A model generated the notes under the pieces. The model did not search any database. It was not told the DNA's origin and saw nothing but the letters and a program-made list of their open reading frames with translations. This document shows positions 27,741 through 36,994 of a DNA stretch of 64,000 nucleotides, piece by piece; the stretch's first letter is position 1, and the number at the start of each line of letters is the position of its first letter. The stretch is from Bordetella sp. LUAb4. GTDB taxonomy: Bacteria; Pseudomonadota; Gammaproteobacteria; Burkholderiales; Burkholderiaceae_B. Made by a program: the position numbers and the translations under genes. The DNA lies in the NCBI RefSeq assembly GCF_021325795.1, contig NZ_JAHPZX010000001.1, positions 372,001-436,000 of the forward strand, read 5' to 3'.

Positions 27741-27772
27741 GGCCCTGACGGCTCCGCCGTCAGGGCCTTTTT
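27741..27772 (+). terminator. intrinsic terminator of maeB
   Basis: GGCCCTGACGGC (27741-27752) and GCCGTCAGGGCC (27756-27767) form a perfect 12-bp stem with a TCC loop, followed directly by TTTTT (27768-27772). It lies 48 bases after the maeB stop. Confidence 0.95.
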
Positions 27773-27813
27773 ACTGTCGCGGGGACTCTACGCTGAAGCG
27801 GGCAAGTTGAAAA

Positions 27814-28278
27814 TCAACCCTGGTCCGCGACCGCTTTGGCCGGCACCAGCAGTACCGGGCACGTCGCCAGGCGCAGGAAGGCCTCGGCGACGCTGCCCAG
27901 CATCATGCGTTGGAAACCGCGCCGTCCATGCGTGCCCAGCACCACCAGGTCGGCGCCCTCTTCCTGCGCCGTATCCTGCAACTGCTGGGCGATGGTCGGG
28001 GAAATGCCTTCCTTGTCGATGTAGCGGGCCTTGCCCCGCACACCGGCGGCAGCCAGGCGCTCGTTGGCGGCAGTCACCACTTTGTTTGCCTCTTCGAGCA
28101 TGGCATCACGGACAGGCGTCACGTCATAGACGGCGGTGGTGTAGTAAGCGCTGGAATACTCGATGACATAGACCGGCAGCACCTCCGCGTTTTCCTTGCT
28201 GCCCAGATGCAGGGCATGCTCGAAAGCGGCCTGGGCCACGTCGCTGCCATCGAGGGCAACCAGAATTTTGCGATACAT
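27814..28278 (-). CDS. universal stress protein (single UspA domain)
   Basis: A 154-residue UspA-domain protein starting MYRKILVALDGSDVAQAAFE. The C-terminal ATP-binding motif is complete: VLGTHGRRGFQRMMLGSVAE, i.e. G-2x-G-9x-G(S). It is convergent with maeB. An FNR-like box lies about 70 bases upstream of its start, suggesting induction under oxygen limitation. A second, two-domain Usp gene lies beyond the 1061-residue protein gene. Confidence 0.94.
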   Translation of the reverse strand: MYRKILVALDGSDVAQAAFEHALHLGSKENAEVLPVYVIEYSSAYYTTAVYDVTPVRDAMLEEANKVVTAANERLAAAGVRGKARYIDKEGISPTIAQQLQDTAQEEGADLVVLGTHGRRGFQRMMLGSVAEAFLRLATCPVLLVPAKAVADQG

Positions 28279-28340
28279 GAAACACTCTCCTAGGGTCGAC
28301 GTTGATGTAACCATGATCCGGCGCACGCCGTCTGGACGCC

Positions 28341-28354
28341 ATGATCTGGGTCAA
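28341..28354. promoter_or_regulatory. FNR/ANR-like box upstream of the Usp gene
   Basis: On the minus strand, TTGAC-CCAG-ATCAT resembles the FNR/ANR consensus TTGAT-N4-ATCAA with one mismatch in each half. Its centre is about 70 bases before the Usp start codon, a plausible activator position. Confidence 0.45.
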
Positions 28355-28522
28355 TAACCCCCCGACCCGAACTGTACCCCCGTGCCCACGATTCAGGCTA
28401 CCTGCCGCCGCCGCGCTTGCGCCAGTGACACCCATGGCGACGGCCAGCGCTTCGTCCAACGACACGGCGACGCCGTGTCTCGAAGGCGTCGCCCCGGCTG
28501 ACGCCCGCGATTCCCAGCCTGG

Positions 28523-31500
28523 CTACATAACGGTTTCCCTCAGCGGAGACGGCACGACATTGGGAAGGATCATCTTGCCCGCTTCAAGCATGAGCTCCGC
28601 CTTGCTGGTATGGCCAATGGCGCCGCCGGCAATGGCCAGGACCGGGCTGCCGGCCCGGCTGCCGGATTCGCTGCCGGACTCCCCGCCAGATTGCGCCCTG
28701 GGTTGACCGCTGCCTTGACTAGCGCCGCTGCCTGCATCGCTACTTTCGCCCGCGCCGAAGCCCAGCCTCTCCTTTTCGGCATCCACCTTCACGAAGGCGC
28801 GGTACAAGGCTTCGGCGAAGTCCTCATACACGATGTACTCCTGCCTATCGACCAACAGCTTGACCGTCGACAGCTTGGGCTGGAAGAACTCGATCATGTA
28901 TCCGCCGTTCGAGATCGAATGCTTGCCCAGCTCGCGCATCATCCACTTCACGTCTTTCGCATCCAGGAGCTGCGCAGCCGGCACCATCCAGGTTTCGAAG
29001 TCCTTGCCTCCTCCCGATGCGGCATACGCCTCCATCAGGCTCTTGAACGCGTCGAAGGTTCCAATGGGACGCTGGTCCCGCCGTGCTTTGACAACCCTGG
29101 CCAAGACGTCCCGCAACATGATATTCACGACGACTTTGTTCAAGGACTCCGCGGCGGCTGCCCGTACGTTGCTGGCTTGATCGACGACGGCGCTATCAGA
29201 AGGCATTTCGAAGAATTTGCCGATCACGTAATTCCACGCGCGCGTCCAGCGCCGCCGCTGCTTTCCCGAGAGCACGAGCGGCCGGACCGGCTCGCCGAAC
29301 AACAGCTTCCCGGCGTCTTGCAGTTGTCCATGCCGACCTGTCGCCAACGCCACTTCCATCTCACCCCTCACGTAAGCCCACGCGTAATCCGCGCCCTCGT
29401 TCCTGGCCAGCTGCTTGACCGATGCGATCAGGGCGCGCGTTTCGACGTCCAGCTTCCTGAACGTCGTTTTTGCGTCTTCAGGCAGGAACAGGTTATGCAC
29501 GACGCGATGAACCCCACTGGTCACATTCACGTGCCGCCGCCGCGCGCGCGCTTCCTGCAAGGCGCGGCCGCTCTTGAACGCGGACTTCACATGGAACCAG
29601 ATCTCGCTGGCGAGCCGGCGGACCACGCCGCCGCGGTGATAGACAAGCATTTCCCCGCTCCGCTCCGGGATCTGCCCCCATGTCGGGAAGGGCGACATCA
29701 GCATCTTCAATGTCTGCTCTGTCGCGGCATCGGGCACGGCGCCCTCGCCGGCGCTTTGTCGGCCCGCTGGGGCGCCTTGCGCGACCTGGCTTACCTGCAA
29801 CGCCCCGTTGGTCTCAGCCGTGCTCACCTCAGCGATCCTGGCGAGACTCGACTGCACCGCCTGGGCATCGAACGGCACGACCGCGGAGGCAGAGACCTGA
29901 GGGAGCTGCTCAGCGGCGACCGCCGGCACACCCGGCGCATGTCCAGTACCGGCCGCACCCATGCTGCCCAGGGCACCGCCCACCGTGCCGCTACCCGCGC
30001 CGTCGGCTTGCGCGGCGGCTATCCTGCTCAAGTTGTCGAAGAACAGCCTGCCGAGCGCATCCCGCGCATCTCCCGCGTCGAAGGGGGCTTCGGATCGCGC
30101 AACGCTGACGACGTGCCGGACGGCGGCTATGATCTCCCCGACCTCGCGCGCCACGTTCTCCTTCTGGATACCCGCATCGCTCGCCCTCAGGGTTTCGGCG
30201 AGTGCCTGCGAGACGGCGCGATCCTGGCTGGACAACGCTTGCTGCTCCAGCAACTTTCCCACGGCCAACAACGCCGCGATGGGCGGTTTCTTGGCGCCGA
30301 GCATGCTCCTGGCGATGGTATCCGCCACTTCAGCCTGCGAGCAGGAAACGCTGCCGGGATCAGCCCCGAGCGCGATCCTGATGGGCAACTGCATCCACTC
30401 CGGCGCGAGCTCCTGGATGACGCGCGCGATATAGGCCTGCTCCGTCTCCCCGGCATTGTGCAGGCCGCACCTATACCCCTTGTACAGATCCACGAAGCTG
30501 TCGGCGATCGCAGGCAAGAGCGCCTTGTAATCCCCACCCTGCATCTGGATCAACAGCCCCGCGTTGAACAGGGTCCCGACAGGCGCCTGTTGCAGCAGGA
30601 ACTTCATCCGCTCCGTCGCGGCCTGATCCAGGTTGTTCAACAAGTCTTCCACACGACGCTTGCGGTCCGAGCTGGCGCTGGAATCCGCGCTATCGTCGCT
30701 GTCGCCGCCGCCGTCCGAATACATGGCTTTGGCCTTCTCGCGAAAATCCGGCTCCTTGGCATAGAAACGGATACGCCTGAGGTTATAAAGATCAGAGTGC
30801 TTGAGCGCATCGCGCAGGGGCTGCACATACATCTGGTCATTCGTCGGCAAGTCCGCATCTTCACAAGTGTTGATGAAAGCACTCATGCGATCGGCGAACT
30901 CTTTCTCGATGGATTTACCGCCCGTCATCGCGGTGACCCCGCCATGGGTCCAGGGATCCAACTTGTGCTGCGCGAACTCCTTGGCATGGGACACCGTCTC
31001 TTTGGCCTTTCGCATGCTCTGTCTGAACACTGAATTGGTCTGGGCCTTTTCCTTCTTGACCACCTTGGTATAAGCATCGCCCAGGCAATCCACGAGCGCC
31101 CGGGCCTTCTTGCCAACCGCCTTCTCTTTCTTTCTCTGCTGTTTCGCACGTGCCTTTTCGTTGTCGTCGCCAGACACCCCAAGCTCTTTGATGATGGGGG
31201 CCTGGTGCGTGCGATGCAGGGTGAACCCGGTCGAGATTTTTCGCCTGATAGCCTCGAAGCGCCCGGCGGGTCCGGCACCGCTGTTATCGTCCGGCACGTC
31301 CACCGGTGCCTCGTGGAAGACATAGTTTGCGCCGTTCACATCAGCATCATGAGCATCGTCAAAGGACACCATCCCTTCGCCCGTGCAACGCTGCAGGTGG
31401 GAGCTTGCGTGCGAACCCGTAGATGACTTACGACGCGTCTCTTCGGATTGTCCGCCACCCGCGGTCTCCACGGCCCTGGCCGAGCGAATCGACTTCTTCT

Positions 31501-31708
31501 GTTGCGACTCGGGCAGTATCTTTTGGACAAACTTGCAATGCTTGAACCTGATGAACCCTCCCTTCACTCCATGCCTGGACTGTGTCTCCGCCCGGGATTC
31601 GCTTCCGTCGCTCGGCTGAAAGGACATGCCGCCGCACTCGCCGGACGACGCCCGTGAAGGCTGCTGGCGCTGGGGTACCGTAGGCGAGTTGTCTTGTATT
31701 CTTGTCAT
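28523..31708 (-). CDS. 1061-residue orphan protein of unknown function, possibly a secreted effector
   Basis: I do not recognise the family. The ATG at 31708 (GAAGAGG upstream) is preferred; the frame is open to 31924, and ATGs at 31627 and 31372 are alternatives. The protein has no signal peptide or membrane helix. Residues 1 to about 180 are polar, Ser/Gln/Arg-rich and probably disordered; a Lys/Arg-rich helix (KARAKQQRKKEKAVGKKARA) lies near 185-204; an acidic Ser/Asp linker near 330-352; then mainly helical domains to about 980; a Gly/Ser-rich stretch near 984-1022 precedes a short hydrophobic end. The Ser-rich N-terminus, modular helices and linkers resemble type III secretion effectors, but no secretion genes or chaperone are nearby. 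It sits between two Usp genes. Confidence 0.75.
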   Translation of the reverse strand: MTRIQDNSPTVPQRQQPSRASSGECGGMSFQPSDGSESRAETQSRHGVKGGFIRFKHCKFVQKILPESQQKKSIRSARAVETAGGGQSEETRRKSSTGSHASSHLQRCTGEGMVSFDDAHDADVNGANYVFHEAPVDVPDDNSGAGPAGRFEAIRRKISTGFTLHRTHQAPIIKELGVSGDDNEKARAKQQRKKEKAVGKKARALVDCLGDAYTKVVKKEKAQTNSVFRQSMRKAKETVSHAKEFAQHKLDPWTHGGVTAMTGGKSIEKEFADRMSAFINTCEDADLPTNDQMYVQPLRDALKHSDLYNLRRIRFYAKEPDFREKAKAMYSDGGGDSDDSADSSASSDRKRRVEDLLNNLDQAATERMKFLLQQAPVGTLFNAGLLIQMQGGDYKALLPAIADSFVDLYKGYRCGLHNAGETEQAYIARVIQELAPEWMQLPIRIALGADPGSVSCSQAEVADTIARSMLGAKKPPIAALLAVGKLLEQQALSSQDRAVSQALAETLRASDAGIQKENVAREVGEIIAAVRHVVSVARSEAPFDAGDARDALGRLFFDNLSRIAAAQADGAGSGTVGGALGSMGAAGTGHAPGVPAVAAEQLPQVSASAVVPFDAQAVQSSLARIAEVSTAETNGALQVSQVAQGAPAGRQSAGEGAVPDAATEQTLKMLMSPFPTWGQIPERSGEMLVYHRGGVVRRLASEIWFHVKSAFKSGRALQEARARRRHVNVTSGVHRVVHNLFLPEDAKTTFRKLDVETRALIASVKQLARNEGADYAWAYVRGEMEVALATGRHGQLQDAGKLLFGEPVRPLVLSGKQRRRWTRAWNYVIGKFFEMPSDSAVVDQASNVRAAAAESLNKVVVNIMLRDVLARVVKARRDQRPIGTFDAFKSLMEAYAASGGGKDFETWMVPAAQLLDAKDVKWMMRELGKHSISNGGYMIEFFQPKLSTVKLLVDRQEYIVYEDFAEALYRAFVKVDAEKERLGFGAGESSDAGSGASQGSGQPRAQSGGESGSESGSRAGSPVLAIAGGAIGHTSKAELMLEAGKMILPNVVPSPLRETVM

Positions 31709-32263
31709 GCGTGGCCTCTTCAATCTGCATGCACGATGCCAAGCAAGGCATCGCTGGATGTCTGCTCGGTTCACACGCAACGCCTGCTGGTTCCCCGCCG
31801 TTATGGACGTAGCGAGAACAAAGATTTCATCTTGTTTATTCCTGCTTTCATCCTGTTTCCAGGCACGGCGTGACGGCATATGCCTATCAGCGCTCCCCAT
31901 AGAGGGAAAAGCCGCCTGTCGCACTGCGTCGCGCCTATCGGGGCAGCCTTGTCATTTTTATCAAAGCAGCGTTAAACCCATCGTCCCGAGGACCTGGAAA
32001 TGTTTTTCGGCCCTGCTGCTGCCCCTCGGAAAAACACAAATACCTTGTGGGAAATAACTGATAAAACCTGCTGCCCAGTGGCGATGTCAACGCCCAGAGG
32101 CGCCTTGGCGGCCCCCGCGCGCCGCGCGATCCTGGTGTCGGCCGCCTTCAGCGCCAACAAATGATGGCCTCCCCGCTCACGCCACCTTTGAGCCACGTCA
32201 ATATGCTGCCAGTCCAGCGAGCCTACGATCCAGGCTGGGATTTCATGATGGCTGGGGTTGCCC
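31709..32263. other. 555-base region without an intact gene
   Basis: It lies between the orphan protein gene (minus) and the two-domain Usp gene (plus). The part at 31790-32060 is richer in A/T than its surroundings. A short minus-strand stretch resembling an ISAs1-type transposase is listed separately. Nothing else was recognised. Confidence 0.5.
32131..32235 (-). pseudogene. possible ISAs1-family transposase remnant
   Basis: The translation AWIVGSLDWQHIDVAQRWRE followed by RGGHHLLALKAADTRI resembles the ISAs1 transposase core, where a segment like 'DAxGCQxxIAxxIxxxGGDYLLALKxNQ' occurs. The flanking frame shows no further match and no start, so only a decayed fragment would remain. The call rests on motif similarity read by eye. 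Confidence 0.3.
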
Positions 32264-33088
32264 ATGTTCAAACGCATCGCCGTGCACCTCGATGACGACG
32301 CCGCGTGCACGCGCCGCGTGCGGGCCGCGGCCCAGGTCGCCCGCGACCATGAGGCCACCCTGGTCGGCATCTACACCAGCTACCTGCCGCCGCAGTATGC
32401 CTATGACGAAGGCATCGTCCCGGACGACGTCTACGCGGTACTGCTGCGCCGCCTGACGGACAACCGCAAGGCCGCGCACGAACTGCTGCAAAAGGCAGCG
32501 CGCGCTACCGGTGTCCCGGTCCAGTGGCGTGCCCCCGAAGGGTTGCCGGCGGAAGCGCTGGCCCGCCACGCCCGCAGCTGTGACCTGCTGGTGCTGGGCC
32601 AGTCGGGCGAAGACGATCCGGAAAGCGTGGTCACCCCGTACTTCACCGAATCCATCATCATGACCCTGGGCCGGCCAGTGCTGATCATCCCCACCCAGGG
32701 TGAATTGCCGCCCCTCGGACGCAACGTCATGTTTTGCTGGGACCAGGGCCGCGAGGCGGCGCGGGTGCTGGCCGATGCCGATCCGGTATTACGCCGCGCC
32801 AATGAACTGCTGGTGCTATCGGTCACCTCGCGTCCCGTCACGCCGGCCGTGCGCGACGACCTGCACGATTACTTCGCCGCGCACGGGTATCCGCCGCCAC
32901 AGCGGCTGATCCGCGATGGCCGCCAGAGCGACGTCGGCCGTCTGATCCTGGAAAGTGCCGACGAACGCGGCAGCGATCTGGTCGTCATGGGCGCCTATGG
33001 CCACCACCGTCTGCGCGAATGGGTCATGGGAGGCGCCTGCAGCGCCGTGCTGCGCGCCACCACGGTGCCGGTGCTGCTGTCGCACTGA
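32264..33088 (+). CDS. universal stress protein, two-domain
   Basis: A 274-residue tandem Usp protein. The first domain starts MFKRIAVHLDDDAACTRRVR and contains SCDLLVLGQSGEDDPESVVT; the second ends in VVMGAYGHHRLREWVMGGAC, a full G-2x-G-9x-G ATP-binding motif. The ATG at 32264 is preferred over the TTG at 32258. The histidine kinase/response regulator pair follows on the same strand, an arrangement seen for Usp genes linked to redox or stress signalling. Confidence 0.9.
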   Translation: MFKRIAVHLDDDAACTRRVRAAAQVARDHEATLVGIYTSYLPPQYAYDEGIVPDDVYAVLLRRLTDNRKAAHELLQKAARATGVPVQWRAPEGLPAEALARHARSCDLLVLGQSGEDDPESVVTPYFTESIIMTLGRPVLIIPTQGELPPLGRNVMFCWDQGREAARVLADADPVLRRANELLVLSVTSRPVTPAVRDDLHDYFAAHGYPPPQRLIRDGRQSDVGRLILESADERGSDLVVMGAYGHHRLREWVMGGACSAVLRATTVPVLLSH

Positions 33089-33210
33089 GATGGCCTGCCC
33101 AATGAGTGATCGCGGGGTCGCCACGGGGGCTACCTCGACCCCGAGGCCGGTGCCCCTGCAGCCCCGACGTATACTTTGACCACGGATTTTTCGGTCTCCA
33201 TCCTTGCGCC

Positions 33211-34377
33211 ATGCCCCCGGTCCTGCCGTCGCTGCTGCTCGCTCTCCCCTGTATTGCTGTTGGATACGCCCTCGCGCGGCTGCGGCAACGCCCGACCCGC
33301 ACGCCCGCCCCTGGCGAAACGCGTCTCTACGGCATCATCCAATCGGCCATGGAGGCCATCATTACGGTCGATGCCTCCCAAACCATCATCATCTTCAACC
33401 CGGCCGCCGAGCGCATCTTCCTGTGCCCCGCCACCGATGCCATCGGCACATCGCTCAACCGCTTCATCCCTCTCCGTTTCCGCCACACCCACCCGCAGGA
33501 TCTGGCCCGCTTCGGCCGCACCGGTGTGTCGGAGCGGCAGATGGGCGGAGATCGCAAGGTCACCGGCCTGCGCGCCAATGGCGAAGAATTTCCCCTGGAG
33601 GCGTCCATCTCGCAATGGGAAGACGAGCACGGCAAGCTCTACACCGTGCAGCTGCGCGACGTCACCGAACGTGAAAGGGCCAACCGCGAACTGGAAGCGT
33701 CGCGCAATGAGCTGACGCGCCTGTCCACCGCCATCCAGAACATCCGCGAGGAAGAAAAAACCCATATCGCGCGCGAACTGCATGACGACCTCGGCCAAAG
33801 CCTCACGGCCATGAAGATGGGCCTGTCGCTCCTGGAAGGCATGCTGCCGGGCGATGCGGCGGCGGCGCGCGCGCAGGCCGCGTCGCTGCACGCCTTGATC
33901 AACGCCACCGTGGGCTCGGTTCGGCGGATCGCCTCCAACTTGCGGCCTGTCATGTTGGATGACCTGGGACTTTTCGCGGCGGTCGAATGGCTGGCCCAGG
34001 ACTTCAGCGAGCGCTACGCTATTGAGACGGATGTTCACATCGGCGATGAACAGATAGAGTTGGGCCATGAACTCACGACCGCCGTATTTCGCATCGTCCA
34101 GGAAGCTTTCACCAACACCGCGCGCCATGCCGGCGCAACCCGCATCACGCTGCGCCTGGCGTGCGACGCGCGGCAGTGCCGCATCGACATCCGCGACAAC
34201 GGCGTCGGGACCACGCCAACGCAAATGGCCAAGGCGGAGTCCTTCGGTCTATTAGGTATCCGCGAGCGCGTGCGGTTGCTGGGCGGCGCCCTCGTCCTGC
34301 ATAGCGAACCCGGACAAGGCTTCCACCTGGTGGCCACCCTCCCCATCACCACCGACATAGTCCAAGAGACATCATGA
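33211..34377 (+). CDS. PAS-containing NarX-type sensor histidine kinase
   Basis: A 388-residue kinase starting at the ATG at 33211, with one N-terminal membrane helix (PSLLLALPCIAVGYALARL). A PAS domain follows (LYGIIQSAMEAIITVDASQT, ADG-like region RANGEEFPLEASISQWEDEH), then the HisKA_3 dimerisation domain with the phospho-His in HIARELHDDLGQSLTAMKMG and a C-terminal HATPase (VQEAFTNTARHAGATRITLR, GFGLLGIRERV-like SFGLLGIRERVRLLGG). Its stop overlaps the response regulator's ATG, so the pair is translationally coupled. The single helix suggests intracellular or membrane-near sensing. Confidence 0.92.
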   Translation: MPPVLPSLLLALPCIAVGYALARLRQRPTRTPAPGETRLYGIIQSAMEAIITVDASQTIIIFNPAAERIFLCPATDAIGTSLNRFIPLRFRHTHPQDLARFGRTGVSERQMGGDRKVTGLRANGEEFPLEASISQWEDEHGKLYTVQLRDVTERERANRELEASRNELTRLSTAIQNIREEEKTHIARELHDDLGQSLTAMKMGLSLLEGMLPGDAAAARAQAASLHALINATVGSVRRIASNLRPVMLDDLGLFAAVEWLAQDFSERYAIETDVHIGDEQIELGHELTTAVFRIVQEAFTNTARHAGATRITLRLACDARQCRIDIRDNGVGTTPTQMAKAESFGLLGIRERVRLLGGALVLHSEPGQGFHLVATLPITTDIVQETS

Positions 34378-35027
34378 CGCGCATCTTGCTGGCCGACGAC
34401 CATACCCTGGTGCGGGAAGGCCTGAAACAGATCCTGGGCATGGCCGAGGGCTTGTCGGTCCAGGGTGAAGCGTCCAACGGCGCCGAAGCGCTGACGCTGC
34501 TACGCCAGGGCCACTGGGACGTGCTGCTGCTGGACCTGTCCATGCCGGGACGCAGCGGTGTCGAACTGATCCGCCAGATCAAGGATGAATTTCCCCGCCT
34601 GCCTATCCTGGTGCTGACCATGCACGGCGAGCAGCAGTACGCCGTGCGCGCGCTGAAGGCCGGCGCGTCCGGCTACCTGACCAAGGAAAGCGCCGCCGCG
34701 GAACTGGTGGCGGCGGTGCGCAAGGTGGCCACGGGCGGCGTCTACCTGAACATGGACATCGCCGAGAAAATCGCGCGTGATTTCTCGCCCATGGCCTCCG
34801 CCCTGCCTCATCAGCAGTTGTCCGACCGCGAATACTCGGTGTTCCGCCATCTGGCCATGGGCCGCAGCATCGGCGAGATCGCCGCCCTGCTTTGCATCAG
34901 CGGCAAGACCATCAGCACCTACAAGACACGGGTCCAGCAAAAGATGCGGATCAACAACCAGGCGGAACTGATCCACTACGCCATCAAGCATCGCCTCTTG
35001 GACGAGCCCGGCGAGGGCTTTGATTGA
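34374..35027 (+). CDS. NarL/LuxR-family response regulator
   Basis: A 217-residue regulator. Receiver residues: acidic pair in ILLADDHTLVREGL, phospho-Asp in VLLLDLSMPGRSG, Thr in LVLTMHGEQQY and Lys in GYLTKESAAAELV. The C-terminal LuxR helix-turn-helix is LSDREYSVFRHLAMGRSIGE followed by IAALLCISGKTISTYKTRV. It overlaps the kinase gene by four bases (ATGA), giving a complete two-component system. Nearby targets could include the Usp genes. Confidence 0.94.
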   Translation: MTRILLADDHTLVREGLKQILGMAEGLSVQGEASNGAEALTLLRQGHWDVLLLDLSMPGRSGVELIRQIKDEFPRLPILVLTMHGEQQYAVRALKAGASGYLTKESAAAELVAAVRKVATGGVYLNMDIAEKIARDFSPMASALPHQQLSDREYSVFRHLAMGRSIGEIAALLCISGKTISTYKTRVQQKMRINNQAELIHYAIKHRLLDEPGEGFD

Positions 35028-35060
35028 TCCGGGCCGGCCACGCTCAGCCGCCGGCCACAC

Positions 35061-36299
35061 TCAATCGTTCGCCGCGGGCTGCCAGTGCCGGCGGTACTTC
35101 AGCCACATGAACACCGTCACGGTAATGCCGATGCAGGCGAAGGCCATGGCCAGCATCCAGAACGCCACGCCGTGATTGAGCACGTAGCCGGACACCATCA
35201 GCCCCACGGGCAGGCCATAGACCGCCATGGAGCGCAGGCCGATCACACTGCCCCGCAGGGACGGCGCGACGTTGCCAAGCAGAAAAGCCGCCATGGGAAT
35301 CATGCACAGATTCTGGGCCACGCCCGCCAGGTAGATGAGGCCGAAGGCCAGCGGCAGCGTCTCGGTCAGCGCGAAGCTTACGATCAGGACATGCCAGACG
35401 ATGCTGAAGCACAGCATCGTCTTGGCGGGATTCGGCAGCCGGATGCGCGACAAGAGAATGGATGACGTGATGCTGCCGGTGGCCGTGATGGCGATCAGCA
35501 AGCCCAGGCCGAACTCGTCCATGCCGAAGCGCTCCTTGGCGACATAGGGCAACAGCCCCGTCACGAAGGGATAGGCGGAGAAATTCACCAGGAAGGCCAT
35601 GATCATGGTGGCGGTTTGCGCCGGCGCCCCGCGGACGGAACGCAGCGCCGCCTGGAACTGGCCGAAGACGGTATGGCTGTCGGCGTGCAGCGCCGGCCTG
35701 TCCATGCGCAGGCTCCAGGTGAAGAACGCGGACGTCGCATAGAGGGCCACCACGATGACATAGGCCCAGGCCAGCCCCATGGTGGCCATCAAGGCCGCGC
35801 CTGTCAGCGCGCCGCCCATCCGCGCCAGATCCACCGTCATCCGCGACAAGCCGATGGCGGGCAGCATCAAGGACCTGGGCACGATGCCGCTGGTCACGAC
35901 ATTGCGCATGCCCATGTCCGACGGCCGGATCAAGCCGCTGAGGGTGGCGAAGCCCAGGGCCAGCCAGGGGGTCAGCCAATGCATGTGCGCGAACAGGAGC
36001 AGGACGGCGGCCACCGTGGTGTAGAACAGCCGCATGGCCAGCATGGTATTGCGCTGGCCGTGGCGATCGCTCAGCGCGCCCAGCAGCGGGGATATCAGCG
36101 TGCCCAGGAATTGCAGCGAGGCGATGGCGGCCATCAACACCACCGAACCCGTCTCGATGAGCACATACCAGGCCAGGGCCAGGGTTTCTATTTCGAAAGC
36201 GCAGGACGTGCCGAGGTCGGCGGCCCATTGCCTGCGGTAATTCGGGATGGCGAAGGGACGAATCGCCGGTTCGGACAAAGAAGGGATAACCGCCGTCAC
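35061..36299 (-). CDS. MFS transporter
   Basis: A 412-residue major facilitator protein with 10-12 predicted membrane segments, starting with a soluble stretch and FAIPNYRRQWAADLGTSCAF. The loop LLGALSDRHGQRNTMLAMRL and the VTSGIVPRSLMLPAIGLSRM region resemble the MFS_3/EntS branch, but without the C-terminal domain seen in the first MFS protein of this window. It is convergent with the response regulator gene and has a 221-base gap to the DUF2269 gene. The substrate is unknown. Confidence 0.88.
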   Translation of the reverse strand: MTAVIPSLSEPAIRPFAIPNYRRQWAADLGTSCAFEIETLALAWYVLIETGSVVLMAAIASLQFLGTLISPLLGALSDRHGQRNTMLAMRLFYTTVAAVLLLFAHMHWLTPWLALGFATLSGLIRPSDMGMRNVVTSGIVPRSLMLPAIGLSRMTVDLARMGGALTGAALMATMGLAWAYVIVVALYATSAFFTWSLRMDRPALHADSHTVFGQFQAALRSVRGAPAQTATMIMAFLVNFSAYPFVTGLLPYVAKERFGMDEFGLGLLIAITATGSITSSILLSRIRLPNPAKTMLCFSIVWHVLIVSFALTETLPLAFGLIYLAGVAQNLCMIPMAAFLLGNVAPSLRGSVIGLRSMAVYGLPVGLMVSGYVLNHGVAFWMLAMAFACIGITVTVFMWLKYRRHWQPAAND

Positions 36300-36520
36300 G
36301 ATGCCTCCCGATCGGTCAATCGGGAAACAGCTTCAGGGGTATATCCAAGAGCGCATCTCGCCGTTCTTCTCACGCTTGTCTCCTCAAGCAGGACGGGACG
36401 TCAGCGGCCCTCGACGGCACGCGCCAGGGGGGACTTGCTCATTTCGTTCTAGATATTGGGGGCCATCTTAACCAAACCTGGCCGTATTCCGCCACTTCCG
36501 TGCACCACAACGGCCTCCCG

Positions 36521-36994
36521 TCACAGCGCCGGCTTGAGCACCATCAGGAAATACACCACGACCATGGCGATGAAGGCGGGATAACCCAGGCGCTCCCACC
36601 ACAAGGCGAAGCGCCAGTAGCGCAACGGCAAGGTCTTGGCCCCATCGGCATGGGCCGTGGCCGCCATCCTGGCCATCCGCGCCTGCAACCAGACCACCGG
36701 CAGCCAGCAGACGCCGGCCAGGATGTACAGCGCGATCGACAGTTGGATCCAGGGCGTCGTCCAGGACCAGCCCACCGAATGGGCCAGCCACAGGCCGGAC
36801 AGGGGCTGGAAGATCACGGCAGGCGTGGTGAACCAGAGATCGGCCCTGACGACCAGCCGCGAGACAGTGGCGATGGACGCCACGTTGCCCGTCCGGTTGG
36901 TGAAGAACAGATAGAACGCCGTGCCGAAGCCGGTTCCCACCATGAGGACGGAGGACAGGATATGCAGTGCCTTGAGGACGAGATAGGCGTTCAT
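36521..36994 (-). CDS. DUF2269-family integral membrane protein
   Basis: A 157-residue protein with four hydrophobic segments, opening with MNAYLVLKALHILSSVLMVG and including DLWFTTPAVIFQPLSGLWLA, which is characteristic of DUF2269. The function is unknown; members resemble small heme-related or redox membrane proteins. Its start overlaps the stop of the SDR-DoxX gene by four bases, so the two form an operon controlled by the MarR-like operator at 38290. Confidence 0.87.
   Translation of the reverse strand: MNAYLVLKALHILSSVLMVGTGFGTAFYLFFTNRTGNVASIATVSRLVVRADLWFTTPAVIFQPLSGLWLAHSVGWSWTTPWIQLSIALYILAGVCWLPVVWLQARMARMAATAHADGAKTLPLRYWRFALWWERLGYPAFIAMVVVYFLMVLKPAL

Noticed and set aside
28610-31033. 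807-codon open frame on the plus strand opposite the orphan protein
   Set aside because: Its translation is rich in His, Arg, Leu and Gln like other shadows; the minus-strand product has balanced Lys/Glu/Ala composition and a ribosome-binding site.
31940-31970. Possible second FNR-like box before the two-domain Usp gene
   Set aside because: Only the right half (ATCAA) fits; the left half has too many mismatches and it lies about 300 bases from the start codon.
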